Source of the DNA: Azolla caroliniana
Lineage: Eukaryota; Polypodiophyta
Reading direction: 5' to 3'
NCBI GenBank assembly: GCA_043228905.1
Contig: JBHGNT010000011.1
Location: forward strand, 5,270,001-5,334,000
Length of the DNA: 64,000 nt
Each line of letters begins with the position of its first letter. Positions within the stretch are counted from its first letter, which is position 1. The notes beneath the pieces are model-generated. The model saw only the letters and a list, made by a program, of their open reading frames with translations, was not told the origin of the DNA and did no database searches. This document shows, one piece after another, positions 19,881 through 29,900 of this stretch. Made by a program: the position numbers and the translations under genes.

Positions 19881-22800
19881 TCCCGGCTGTGTCCGGATGG
19901 GGAATGAAGGGACATGCCGAATTGTCGGCATAGGAGACGTGTGGCTGTCGACACCAACCGGATGCAAGTTGCTGCTGAGGGATGTCCGACACGTTCCGGA
20001 GGTTCGACTGAACCTGATATCAGTCAGTCGGCTAGATGATGAGGGCTACACGGGTAGCTTCCGGAACGGTGTCATGAAGTTCAGCAAAGGGAGCCTGATT
20101 GTGGCTCGGGCCCGGAAGGTAAACACACTGTACCTGATGAATGCCCGGTTATGCCCGGAAGAAGTGAACGTGGTTTCCGACACTGCCGGTGAGCTGTGGC
20201 ACAAGAGGTTGTGTCATATGAGTGAGAAGGGGATGAAGAGGCTTGTAGACGACAACCTCATTCCAGTGAAGAACGTGCACTTAGAGAAGTGCCCTGATTG
20301 TCTTGCCGGTAAGCAGAACCGGACCTCCTTCCGACCAAGGCCACCGATGAGACGTAACGCACCACTGGAGTTGGTGCATACGGATGTGTGTCAAGTAGAC
20401 ACGAAGTCACATGCCAGAGCTCAGTAATTCGTGACATTCATAGATGACCACAGCCGGAAGCTGTGGGCCACACCGTTGAAGACGAAGGATCAGGTGTTAT
20501 CCATCTTCAAAGAGCTCTACGTGAGAGTGGAAAGAGAAACCGGCCGGAAGCTGAAGGCGGTTCAAGCAGATAACGGAGGAGAATACCAGGGACAGTTCGA
20601 GGAGTACTGCCGCTCGAAGGGAATCCGGCTCGAATTTACTGTGCCGAAGATGCCGGAACTAAACGGACTGGCCGAGAGGATGAACCAGACCATAATGGAG
20701 AGGGTCCGGAGTATGCTAGCACATGCAAAACTACCCAAGAAGTTTTGGGCTGAGGCACTGTCGACGGCGACATATGTGATTAATAGATCACCCTCAGTAC
20801 CCTTGGACGGAGAGGGAAGTGTCCTACCGGCATCTGAAGGTGTTCGGGTGTCTCGCGTACATGCATGTAGCTAAGGACCGGAGAGGAAAGTTAGATCCAA
20901 AGACCCGGCCATGCATATTCATCAGTTACGGTGATGATGAGCTCGGCTACCGAGTGTGGGACCTGATCGACAAGAAGGTATTCCGGAGTCGAGATATTAT
21001 CTTCATGGAGAACAAGACGCTCTCCGACTGGGAGTCGGAGAAGAAGAAAATGAACTCCGAGTCGACCGGTAAGGATCGACTCTACGATGAGCAGACCCAA
21101 CCAGCAAGAGACCGGTTAGCACTCGAGGGACCAACTAGTTACGGTGAGGATACCGAACAGGCTGAAAAAGAAGGAGATGAAGCTGAAACCGGAACCGGCC
21201 AAGACCTAGAATCAGATTCGGATGAAGAGCAAGTGGAGGAGCCGGTTACCGAAGCCCGAAAACGGAGATATCCTTTTAGAGAAAGAAGGGCCCCCCGGAG
21301 ATATCCGGATGCAGAGCATGTTCTGCTGACCGATGAGGGGGAGCCGGAAAGCTTCGAAGAAGCGAAGGAAGACACCCACAACCGAAAATGGTTAAGTGCC
21401 ATGCAGGATGAGATGGATTCCCTGCATGAGAACCATACGCACGAATTGGTGGAGTTGCCGAAAGGAATGCGGGCACTCCGAAACAAGTGGGTGTACAAGT
21501 TGAAACCAGGAGATGCCGGCAACCCCCCGAGATTCAAAGCCAGGATCGTGGTGAAGGGGTTCCAACAGAAAAAGGGCGTGGACTTTGACGAGATATTTGC
21601 CTCGGTTGTAAAGATGACCTCCATTCGGATGGTGTTGAGTATAGTGGCAAGCATGGACCTTAAGGTAGAGCAGTTGGACGTGAAGACGGCATTTCTCCAC
21701 GGTGACCTCGAAGAGGAGAGCTACATGCAGCAACCGGAAGGATTTGTGGAGAAAGGGAAGGAGCACCTGGTATGCCGGCTGAAGAAGAGCATGTACGGAC
21801 TAAAGCAGGCTCCCCGGCAATGGTACCGAAAGTTCGATTCCTTCATGACCGATCAAGGGTACCACAAGACGCAGGCCGATCACTGCGTGTTTGTGAAGAA
21901 GTTCGAAGGAGGCGATTTCCTAATACTCCTTCTGTACGTGGACGACATGTTGATCGTCGGACGGGACCAAGTCAAAATACGGATGCTGAAGAAGGATCTC
22001 AACCGGACCTTCTCAATGAAAGACTTGGGTCTGGCAAGATAGATGTTGGGGATGCACATCATTCGGGACAAGTCAGCGAAGCAATTATGGCTGTCACAGG
22101 AGAAGTACGTGACAAAGGCGCTTCACCGGTTCAACATGTCAGATGCGAAACTAGTCGGATCGACACTTCCGGCAAACTGCAAGCTATCCGGTAAGCAAAG
22201 CCCGAGGACGAAAGCAGAGAAGGCGGATATGATGAAGATTCTATATGCCTCTGTTGTCAAGAGCTTGATGTATGCAATGGTTTTTACCCGACCAGATATA
22301 GGATACGTAGTCGGAGTGGTGAGCCGGTTTATAAGCAATCCCGGCAAGGAGCACTGGAACACGGTCAAATGGATACTCTGATATTTGAAGGGCAGTTCAA
22401 ATATGTGTCTCCGATTCGGCTCCGGAAAACCTCAACTGGACAGTTTCACCGATTCGGACATGTCGGCTGATGTGGATAGCAGCCGGTCTACATCCGGGTA
22501 TGTAATGACATATGCAGGGGGAGCTGTTTCGTGGCAGTCGAGGCTGCAGAAGACGGTTGCATTGTCAACCACGGAAGCGGAGTACATGGCGGCTGTGGAA
22601 GCCGACAAGGAAATATTATGGATGAAGGACTTCATCGGAGAGCTCGGTATCCAGCAAGAGGAATACCGACTCTATTGCGACAGTCAAAGTGCCATCCACC
22701 TTGCTAAGAATGCGGCCTACCATTCTCGGACGAAGCATATCCAGCAGAGGTATCACTGGATCCGGGAAACAGTAGATGACCAGGAGTTCGCACTGACGAA

Positions 22801-22912
22801 GATCCACACGGCCGAGAACGGGTCAGATATGCTGACCAAAGTGTTCACACCCGACAAGCTAGACGCATGCCGGAAGAGGATCGGACTGGGAAGACACCCC
22901 ATGCCGGAGTGA
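19881..22912 (+). pseudogene. Copia pol polyprotein, unit 2 (family A), frameshifted
   Basis: Protease C-terminal region, integrase, linker, RT and RNase H follow as in unit 1, but the protease VDSGAS box is missing because the join lies downstream of it. Defects relative to unit 1 are TAA at 20425 (a Tyr codon in unit 1), a 28-bp deletion near 20810 that shifts the frame before SYRHLKVFGCLAYMHV, TAG at 22040 (Gln CAG in unit 1) and TGA at 22379 (Arg CGG in unit 1). YVDDML is present at about 21940. Unlike unit 1 it retains the natural C-terminus (KIHTAENGSDMLTKVF...), ending at a TGA at 22910-22912 next to the polypurine tract. Confidence 0.85.
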
Positions 22913-22922
22913 AGGGGGAGTT
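22911..22922 (+). other. Polypurine tract of family A
   Basis: GAAGGGGGAGTT sits directly before the 3' LTR start TGTTGGGAGATAGG and after the pol unit 2 stop. It primes plus-strand synthesis in this element class. Confidence 0.8.
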
Positions 22923-23646
22923 TGTTGGGAGATAGGTCCCTCCGGATGGGAAGGGAGAAGAAACCGGATGAGGAGTACCCGGCTACGGAGAGCCGGATGG
23001 TGCAGACCCGGTATGAACCGGATGAGGAGTACCCGACTACGGAGAGCTGGATGGTGCAGACTCTGTATGAACCGGATGAGGAGTACCCGGCTACGGAGAG
23101 CCGGATGGTGCAGATCCGGTATGAACCGGATGAGGAGTACCCAGCTACGGAGAGCCGGATGGTGCAGACCCGGTGAGAACCGGATGAAGAGACATATTCG
23201 TAAATATGTTTCTGAGAGTCCATCGAGGCTATATTTGTAAATAGCCGAAAAGTCATATTAGTATAAATATGATTTAGGTCAAACTTTTAGTAACTGTTGT
23301 TGTTATTATTTCTTGTCTGCGTGAGATCAGAGCGCGTAACAGTGTACAGAGAGAGAGAGAGAGAAAGAGGTTGTTGCCTCTGTTGTAACCTCCGCCTGTG
23401 GTGAAGATCGTGAGCACGAGGTCGTTGCCTTCGTGAACTCATTGGTGTACATACTAACCTAGTCATAGTTTGCAGCCTGTGGGCTGCCGTGGTTTTTTTT
23501 TTTCTCCTAGTTTGGGGTTTTCCACGTTAAACATCCTGCGTACTCTTCTCTTCCATTGTGTCGTTCTTTATTTCCCGTTTTTTGTGTATGATCCTAAGCT
23601 CGGTTGTGGCCGAGCGTTGCGTATAGGGAGCGTTGAGTTCCCGACA
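22923..23646 (+). repeat. 3' LTR of family A composite
   Basis: It begins TGTTGGGAGATAGGTCCC and ends ...TTGAGTTCCCGACA. Four 54-bp units lie at 22964-23179, TATAAATA at 23262-23269 and a GA tract near 23346-23366. It differs from the 5' LTR by scattered substitutions, one fewer repeat and a T-run expansion near 23493, so the two LTRs are clearly not identical. Confidence 0.8.
22964..23179 (+). repeat. 54-bp minisatellite, four units (3' LTR)
   Basis: Units start at 22964, 23018, 23072 and 23126. The plus strand is open through all four and would encode an 18-residue repeat, PDEEYPATESRMVQTRYE. The 5' LTR has five units, so copy number has changed since or during insertion. Confidence 0.85.
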
Positions 23647-25000
23647 GTCTTCTCTTGCATGAAGACAATGTCGCAGCTCCTAATCACCTTCTTCTCGGCT
23701 AAGTCCCATACCCGATAGCCGAACTCATCATCGCCATAACCGAGAAATATGCATGGCCGAGATTTCGGGTCTAATTTCCCCCTCTAGTCCTTTGTCACAT
23801 GCACAAAAGCCAGACAACCAAACACCCTCAAATGTCGGTATGACACATCTTTGCTGCTCCACACCTGTTGTGGAATATCATTGTCCAAGGGTACTGAGGG
23901 TGATCGGTTTATCCCATATGTTGTTGTCATTAGTGCCTCAGCCCAGAACGTTTTCAGTAATTTCGCATGTGTAAGCATGCTTCAGACTCTCTCCATTATG
24001 GTCCAATTCATTCTCTTGGCCAACCCATTCAGCTTTGGCATTTTTTGCATGGTATATTCAAGCCAGATTCCTTCTTTACGGCAATATTCTTCGAACAGTC
24101 CGCGGTACTCTCCGCCATTGTCTGCTCGGACTGCCTTCAACTTACGGTCGGTTTCTCTCTCGGCCCTCGCTCGGAACTCTTTGAAGCTGGATAACACTTG
24201 ATCCTTTGTCTTAAGCACGGAAGCCCACAACTTCCAGCTATAGTCGTCTATAAAGGTCACGAAATATTGTGAACCACTACGCAACTTTGTGTCCACGTAG
24301 CATACATCCGTATGCACGAGTTCCATCAGTATTTTCTTCCTCATTAGGGGTCTTGTTCTGAAGGATGTTCAATTTTCCTTACCGGCCAAGCAATCAGTGC
24401 ATTTCTCAAGTTGCACGTTCTTCACCTCCGGAATGAGGTTATCCTCAGCAAGCTTCTGCATCTCCTTTTGGCTCATGTGGCAGAACCTCCTGTGCCACAG
24501 TTCACCGACTGTTTTGGCTACCATATTCATTTACCCACGGCATAATCGAGCATTCATTACGTACAGTGTGTTGGTTTTCCGTGCTGGAGACACGATTAGG
24601 CTCCCCTTGCAGAACTTCATGACACCATTCCGGATGCTACCCATGTAGCCTTCATCATCCAGCCGACCGACTGATATCAGGTTCAATCGAACCTCTAGAA
24701 CGTGTCAAACATCTCTCAACACAAGTCTGCAGCCAGTTGAGGTCACCAAACACACGTCTCCAATGCCAACGATTCGGCATGGTCCTTCATTTCCCATCTT
24801 TACGGATCCGAGATCATCGTCCATGTATGATGAGAAGCATTTCTGGTCAGGGGTTAGGTGAAATGATGCACCCGAATTGACCATCCATGTCGATTCATCG
24901 CCGACAAGGTTCACTTCGTTCTGCTCGCTAATGAGCAACAACTCTTCCTCACTTGTCACAATCATAGAGGTGTTCCTGGTTTCCGAATTTTTTTTGGTTG
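23647..25000 (-). mobile_element. Ty1/copia family A-prime, protease-integrase part
   Basis: On the minus strand from about 25000 the order is gag tail (KKNSETRNTS), SEEELLLISEQNEVNL, protease STWMVNSGASFHLTPDQK, integrase zinc region (LWHRRFCHMSQKEM), core (ELVHTDVCYVDTK, AVRADNGGEYRG, KLNGLAKRMNW) and YRVWDLAEKKVIRSCDIVFM. At 23647 it is cut by the family A LTR end. The protease aspartate has become Asn (VNSGAS for VDSGAS), and a frameshift lies near 24705. It abuts family C RT at about 25000-25015. It probably belongs with the A-prime RT-RNase H at 7775-9400. Confidence 0.75.
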
Positions 25001-25004
25001 CACA

Positions 25005-25996
25005 CCATCATCAATTCTTCATTGAAATTGTTGAAGGAGAGTCTCTGTCCGAGAGTCGGATCGACATCGGAAATAGTGTTGCTGTTGGCTTCGCATTCTC
25101 CATGTTGAAGTGCTTCAGAACCTTTCCAATATAGTAAGACTAGGAGAGTTAGAGAGTCTTGGTCATCCAATTTCACTCGATCCCCATGCGTAGTATGTGA
25201 AAGGCTTGTCCGAGTTCCTTCATCGCAAACTTGTCATGAAGGCTCCGTTTTAGCTTTCCGATCTCTAGTTGATTGCTTCCTACAATCAACATGTCATCAA
25301 CATATAGGATCAGCTAAATCCTAGATTCGTTGGCCAGTTGTTGAATGTACATACATGGGTCGGAGTTTGATAAGCAGTATCCATGCTACCTGATGTAGGA
25401 GTCAAACTTCTGGTACCACATCCTCGGCGTTTGTTTCAAGCCATAGAGGCTTTTCTCGAGGTGACTTTCCTCCCCCGTCGCCGTGAAGCCTACCGGTTGA
25501 GACATGTAAATGTCTTCTTCCATATCTCCGTGTAGGAACGTCGTCTTTACATCTAACTACTCTAGCTCTAGGTCTTCTGTTGCTACAACTCCTAGTAGGA
25601 GTCTGAGGGTGCTCATCTTGGCTACTGGTAACAATATCTCATCGCAGTCAAACCCATGTTCTTGTTTGAACCCTTTCGCGACAAGCTGAGCTTTGTACTT
25701 GGGTTTCTCTTAGTCAGATACATATTTGTATTGGAAAACCTATTTGCAAGGTAGCGGCTTTCTTCCGACTAGTAGTTCGACCAATTCCCATGTCTGATTC
25801 TTGTGAATCGAGTTCATTTCGGATTTCATGGCTCGTAGCCATGTTTTAGCGCCCGGTGCGACCATGGCTTCTTCATATGTGCTTGGTTTGCCTGCATCGG
25901 TGTAATGGACATACTCAAGGCCTGGTTGATAGAACTCTATCACCCTTCGAGCTCGTCCAGATCTCCTAGGTACGAAAATAAGTCGTTCGGATTCTT
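25005..25996 (-). pseudogene. Copia RT (family C), downstream of nested B element
   Basis: Minus-strand order is [114 protein letters not shown] and LKHFNMENAKPTATLF. About seven stops lie in the frame. The first residues continue directly from the linker at 31836 on the far side of the B element. Similarity ends near 25005, so RNase H and 3' LTR are missing. Confidence 0.75.
25992..25996. other. Target-site duplication TTCTT, left copy
   Basis: TTCTT immediately precedes the LTR end TGTAAACG at 25997. The matching copy is at 31831-31835, immediately after the other LTR. Five base pairs is the usual copia duplication length. Confidence 0.85.
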
Positions 25997-26389
25997 TGTA
26001 AACGTGAGTGTTTGCGGAAGCGTAAAACAGAGAACAACACAGAGAGAGAGAGAGAGAGCAGAACGTAATTTCAAAATTATATATCAAGGCTATGTATACA
26101 CACTGTGCTAAGTAGCACTATTTATACAAGTCCTCTTGGGATTGACAGAAGTACCATGTACTTCAATGCTCACACGAGCATCTGACACTTACTACGAGAC
26201 TATAGCTACCTAGTAGTCTATCCTATACTAGGCTTCCGATTGGACTGGCGGTTATGGATTGCACCCGGCCTCCACTGCTTGCTGGTTCGGTTGCTCACCG
26301 TCATACCGATCCATTTCGCCCGATCCGTCTCGCTTACTGGCTCCGGCTTATTCAGGCGATCCAGCTCCGATTGAGCTTGCCGCTCAACA
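25997..26389 (-). repeat. 3' LTR of nested family B element
   Basis: Minus strand TGTTGAGCGGCAAGCTCAAT ... CACTCACGTTTACA. It contains the minus-strand TATA box TATAAATA (26119-26126) and a GA tract near 26042-26057. It directly follows the polypurine tract. Confidence 0.85.
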
Positions 26390-26405
26390 CTCCCCCTCAA
26401 GCTCA
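26390..26405 (-). other. Polypurine tract of nested family B element
   Basis: Minus strand GAGCTTGAGGGGGAG abuts the LTR start TGTTGAGC. The codons spell the end of PQVELEGEC, as in the other family B copy. Confidence 0.75.
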
Positions 26406-27130
26406 ACCTGAGGTGGGGTCGTAGTGTCGACCTCTGTGGCAGTCGGTTCTTCCAACTGATTTCTCCTGGCGTCATTCCGCCTTGCTCGTGCTCCTCGTCC
26501 GGTCCGGTCCCGTTTGCCGCGACCCCTTTGGTTCTGCGCGCCTCGACCCTCTTGGTCAGCATGTCTGCTCAATAGACCCATCTCAGCACTCACGTTGCTG
26601 TGACTCCGGCGCTTGCCGATCCGTCGGTTCTCCCACGATGGCACGACTTCCGCTGTGTCCGTGTCCTCTTGGCCTTCAGTCGATCCGACTCATCCGGATC
26701 CATCTGTTGATCCGAGTCAACTATCTCCGACTCGTTCCAGCTCTTGTCCGAATCGGTACACTCCGATTCGGCTTCCGGCTTCAGGCCTCTCACCACATCG
26801 GACCACTTCCGAGTCTTGGCCTTCTCCATGCTTCCCTCGGCTTCTTCAGCCGGTGAACCGAAATTGAATTCTTCATTCGACTCCGTATCATGGTCAGTAC
26901 CGTCGTGATGACCTCCGCACAACATGCACTTCTCTTCCTGAGTGCACAACTCTTCTTCACAGCCGCTTGCTCCGACCTGTTCGGATGTGTTGACTTCCTT
27001 CGTCGACTCGGCTTCCTTCATCTTCTTGTCTCCTCTTCTTCCGGCTCTCCTCTTACCGACGGGTTCGACAGTTTTTTTGCCTTTGCCCGTTTCGATAGAG
27101 ACTTTGCCCTTGCTTCTCCCCCTCAAGTGC
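26406..27130 (-). pseudogene. Post-RNase H extension of family B (uncharacterised)
   Basis: The RNase H frame runs on without a stop for about 190 codons after LHLRGR (to 26590) and then, past stops, to the polypurine tract. The extension is Lys/Glu-rich (GKGKKTVEPVGKRRAGRRGD), then has a cysteine/histidine cluster (CTQEEKCMLCGGHHDGTDHD) reminiscent of a zinc knuckle with altered last ligand. WSDVVRGLK and a basic tail with DRTGRGARARR follow. The plus-strand copy conserves the last two. I recognise no family. It might be a C-terminal pol domain, a remnant extra ORF, or captured sequence. Confidence 0.5.
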
Positions 27131-27640
27131 AGCATGTTGAGATGCTGAATACCAAGCATGTCGGTAAAGTGCTGCAACTTGTCCGATCCAAGCGGCTTGG
27201 TGAAGATGTCGGCAACTTGCCGATCCGTATGAACATACCGTAGGTCAACTTCACCGCTCAGGACCCGCTCACGCACGAAGTGGTAGTGCACCTCGATGTG
27301 CTTTGTGCGAGCATGGAACACAGGGTTCCTGGCGAGCTGCAGGCTGCTCATGTTATCGCAGTAAATCGGGATCGGGGTCGGTACCTCGATCCGCAAGTCT
27401 TGCAGCAGTCGCCGAAGCTAGATGGCTTCACAAGTGGCAACGGTAGCGGCCTGGTACTCAGCCTCATTGCTTGACAAAGCCATTGTGGGCTGCTTCTTGC
27501 TGCTCCACGCAACGGCCGCGCTACCTATGGAGAACATGTATCCGGAAGTGGAGCGGCGATCAGACGCATCGCCAGCCCAATCAGCATCTGTGTAACCGAC
27601 AAGCTCTTCGGGTATACCTCGCTGGTATAGCAGTCCCCGG
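27120..27640 (-). pseudogene. Copia RNase H (family B, nested copy)
   Basis: DADWAGDASDRRSTSGYMFSIGS, AVAWSSKKQPTMALSSNEAEYQAA, IPIYCDNMSSLQLARNP, HARTKHIEVHYHFVRERV and VADIFTKPLGSDKL are all present. One TAG at about 27420 replaces a Trp (EAI.LRRL). The frame differs from RT upstream, so an indel lies near 27650. The domain ends in LHLRGR, where CTTGAGGGGGAG forms an internal purine tract. Confidence 0.8.
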
Positions 27641-28430
27641 TCCGTAGTGCCGCTGACATACCGTAATATTCATTGTGCGCACTGAAGGTGCTCCACGGTC
27701 GGCTTCTGCATGAACTGACTTACCATCCCGACCGGATAGCTGATTCCGGTCCAGGGGTGTGGAGACAGGTCGGCAATCCGTCATGCTGAACTTATACAAC
27801 ATATTCAACACGTAATGTCGTTGTGAGAGCAATATGCCGTCGGGGGTCCAGATCACTTCAATCCCAAGAAAATAATGAAGGTCCCCCAGGTCCCTCATTT
27901 CGAATGCGTCCGACAACTGGGACTTGACGCGGTTGATTTCGGGAAGACCCGGTCCGGTGATGACTAAATCATCCACATACAAGAGTATACATACCGGACC
28001 GTCAGAGCCTTGCCGGATGAACAACGAAGTGTCCGACTTAGAGATAACAAACCCCAGCTTACGCAACCGGTGCGTGATCTTCGCGTTCCAAGCTCGGGGG
28101 GCTTGCTTCAAGCCGTAAAGCGACTTCTTCAGTCGGCATACCGCCGATTTGTTCATCTCCGATTGAAATCCAGGGGGCTGAGTCATAAAGACTTCTTCTT
28201 CAAGCTCTCCTTGAAGGAAGGCGTTCTTCACATCCATCTGGTGAAGATGCCACCCCCTTGCCGCAGCAACCGCCAATACCACACGAAATGTCATCATCTT
28301 CGCCACAAGAGCGAAGGTCTCATCGTAGTCGATTCCATGGGTCTACGCGTATCCCTTCGCCACTAACCGGGCTTTGTACCGGTTAACAGAACCGTCGGCA
28401 TTGTACTTGACCTTGTACACCCACTTGCAT
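27640..28430 (-). pseudogene. Copia reverse transcriptase (family B, nested copy)
   Basis: [12 protein letters not shown], then a TAG at the usual Gln, THGIDYDETFALVAKM, HQMDVKNAFLQGELEEEVFM, LKKSLYGLKQAPRAWNAK, ILLYVDDLVITG and FEMRDLGDLHYFLGIEV appear in order. YVDD is intact. The Asp of DVKNAF and both Asp of YVDD form the active site. The frame is lost after TPLDRNQLSGRDGK. Confidence 0.85.
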
Positions 28431-29100
28431 CCGATCGGTTTACAGTGACGGAGAGGATCAACTAGGTCCCAAGTTTCGTTGGCATCGAGTGCCCGCATTT
28501 CTTCGTCCATAGCGGCACGCCAATTTGTGTCCTTTGCCGCTTCTGTGTAGCTCTCCGGCTCATGCACTTCTGTTACCTTCGTCATGTACGCATAATGATG
28601 CGCCATGTATTCATTGTACCCGTACCGCATGACGGGATCCTTCTGGCGGGTTGATCGGCGCAACGCACCGTCACCTGATATGAGGCCCTTCTTGGCCAGT
28701 TCGGTCTTCGTTGCCGAAGATCCGCCTTGCTCCTTTCCGGAGTCGGATATGCACCGATCCGACTCATCGTTGCCGATTTTGAATTCCGGCATCTTCCCCT
28801 TCCCCTTCTCTTTGCGCGTGAACCATTTCCTCGGTGCCTTGCGCGGGGAGAGCACGGCAGAGTCTCCACCACTTGCCGTCTCTTCATCCGACTGGTCCAA
28901 CCGACTCAGTCGCTCGTTCGGTCCACTTAACCGTAATGATTCCGGACTCTCATCTTGAGTCCCGGCTGCATCATCCTCTGCCCGGGATGATTCAGGCTCA
29001 CTGGCCTGATCTTCCGGCATTGGGTCGGGATCGGAAGTCGGACTCGGTAGGGAGTACTAGGATGCCGATTCGTCGAACTCGACATCCCGGCTAACTCGGA
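28343..29100 (-). pseudogene. Copia acidic linker and RT entry (family B, nested copy)
   Basis: A 225-codon frame. It starts in an acidic Ser/Glu linker ([31 protein letters not shown]), then [38 protein letters not shown] and the RT entry [37 protein letters not shown]. It ends at the CAG-to-TAG stop that precedes THGIDYDE. Confidence 0.75.
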
Positions 29101-29129
29101 CTTCCTTCGTCCAGGGGTTATAGCACTTA

Positions 29130-29900
29130 TACCCCTTTTGCTCTTGAGCATAGCCGACTAGGATGCATTTTTCCGATTTTGCATCCAGCTTTCTCCGCTT
29201 CTAATCCGGCACATGCACATACGCTATGCTGCCGAATATCCGAAGGTGTCTTAAGTTCGGCTTGCGCCCGAAATACAGCTCATGAGCTGACACCTTGTCA
29301 CCAATGCGGTTTTGTATGTAGACGGCCGTCCAGACCGCCTCCGCCCAGTAGAACCGAGGCATGCTCTTCTCCTCCAGCATTGTCCTAGCCACTTCGACGA
29401 GTGTCCGGTTCTTCCTTTCGGCCACACCGTTTTGCTGCGGTGTGTATCTGCAGCTGAACTCTTGCCGAATTCCCTTCTGCTACAGATAACCAGTGAATTG
29501 GCCGGAAAAATATTCCTTTCCGCCATCCGACCGAAGGCATTTGATCTTCCTCTCCAATTCCCGTTCCACCATCTTCTGGAGGCTCCGGAAACAGTCGAAG
29601 ACTTCGCTCTTCCGCTCAATGAGGTAGATCCAAGTATGTCGAGTATAGTCGTCGATGAAGGAGACGAAGTATCGGCTCCCGCCAAGGCTTACACTTTGTG
29701 CCGGTCCCCACACATCCGAATGGATGAGATCGAGCTTGTTACGGCTCCGGTTCCGTTCGGTGGGGAATGGAAGCCGGTGTTGCTTCCCAAGTTGGTAGGC
29801 TTCACAAATTTCGGCTCTCCGGCCGTTGAACTTCGGCAAACCGAAAACGACTTGTTTCGTTTGCAGGTCTTGAAGCCTTCAATAGTTGACGTGGCCTATC
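29130..29900 (-). pseudogene. Copia integrase (family B, nested copy)
   Basis: From the zinc region (IDLWHKRIGHVNY, ICEAYQLGKQH) the core follows: LDLIHSDVWGPAQ, FIDDYTRHTWIYLIERKSEVFDCF, CLRSDGGKEYFSGQF and YTPQQNGVAERKNRTLVEVARTMLE. After that comes YWAEAVWTAVYIQNRI and LRHLRIFGSIAYVHVPD. The D, D and E of the catalytic triad are visible. Stops near 29480, 29200 and 29880 break the frame. Confidence 0.85.

Larger units (their letters stand above)
14595..23646 (+). mobile_element. Ty1/copia family A, composite element with two pol units
   Basis: A 9.05-kb unit is bounded by related LTRs (14595-15390 and 22923-23646), with a primer-binding site after the first and a polypurine tract before the second. 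Between them lie gag, a full pol (unit 1), a duplicated linker, a 136-bp gag piece and a second, almost full pol (unit 2), with no internal LTR. A normal copia has one gag-pol. The 5' flank is gypsy RNase H (...GGTTT) and the 3' flank is minus-strand copia integrase (GTCTT...), so there is no target duplication. A recombination or template-switch product is the simplest explanation. Confidence 0.85.

Noticed and set aside
22922-23240. Open frames in the 3' LTR encoding a repeated 18-residue peptide, possibly a repeat protein
   Set aside because: The frame is made by the 54-bp minisatellite in U3, lies upstream of the LTR TATA box, and the 5' LTR copy has TGA between units. Reported as a repeat, not a gene.
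28605-28958. Plus-strand frame of 117 codons
   Set aside because: Antisense to the family B linker, low complexity, no domain.
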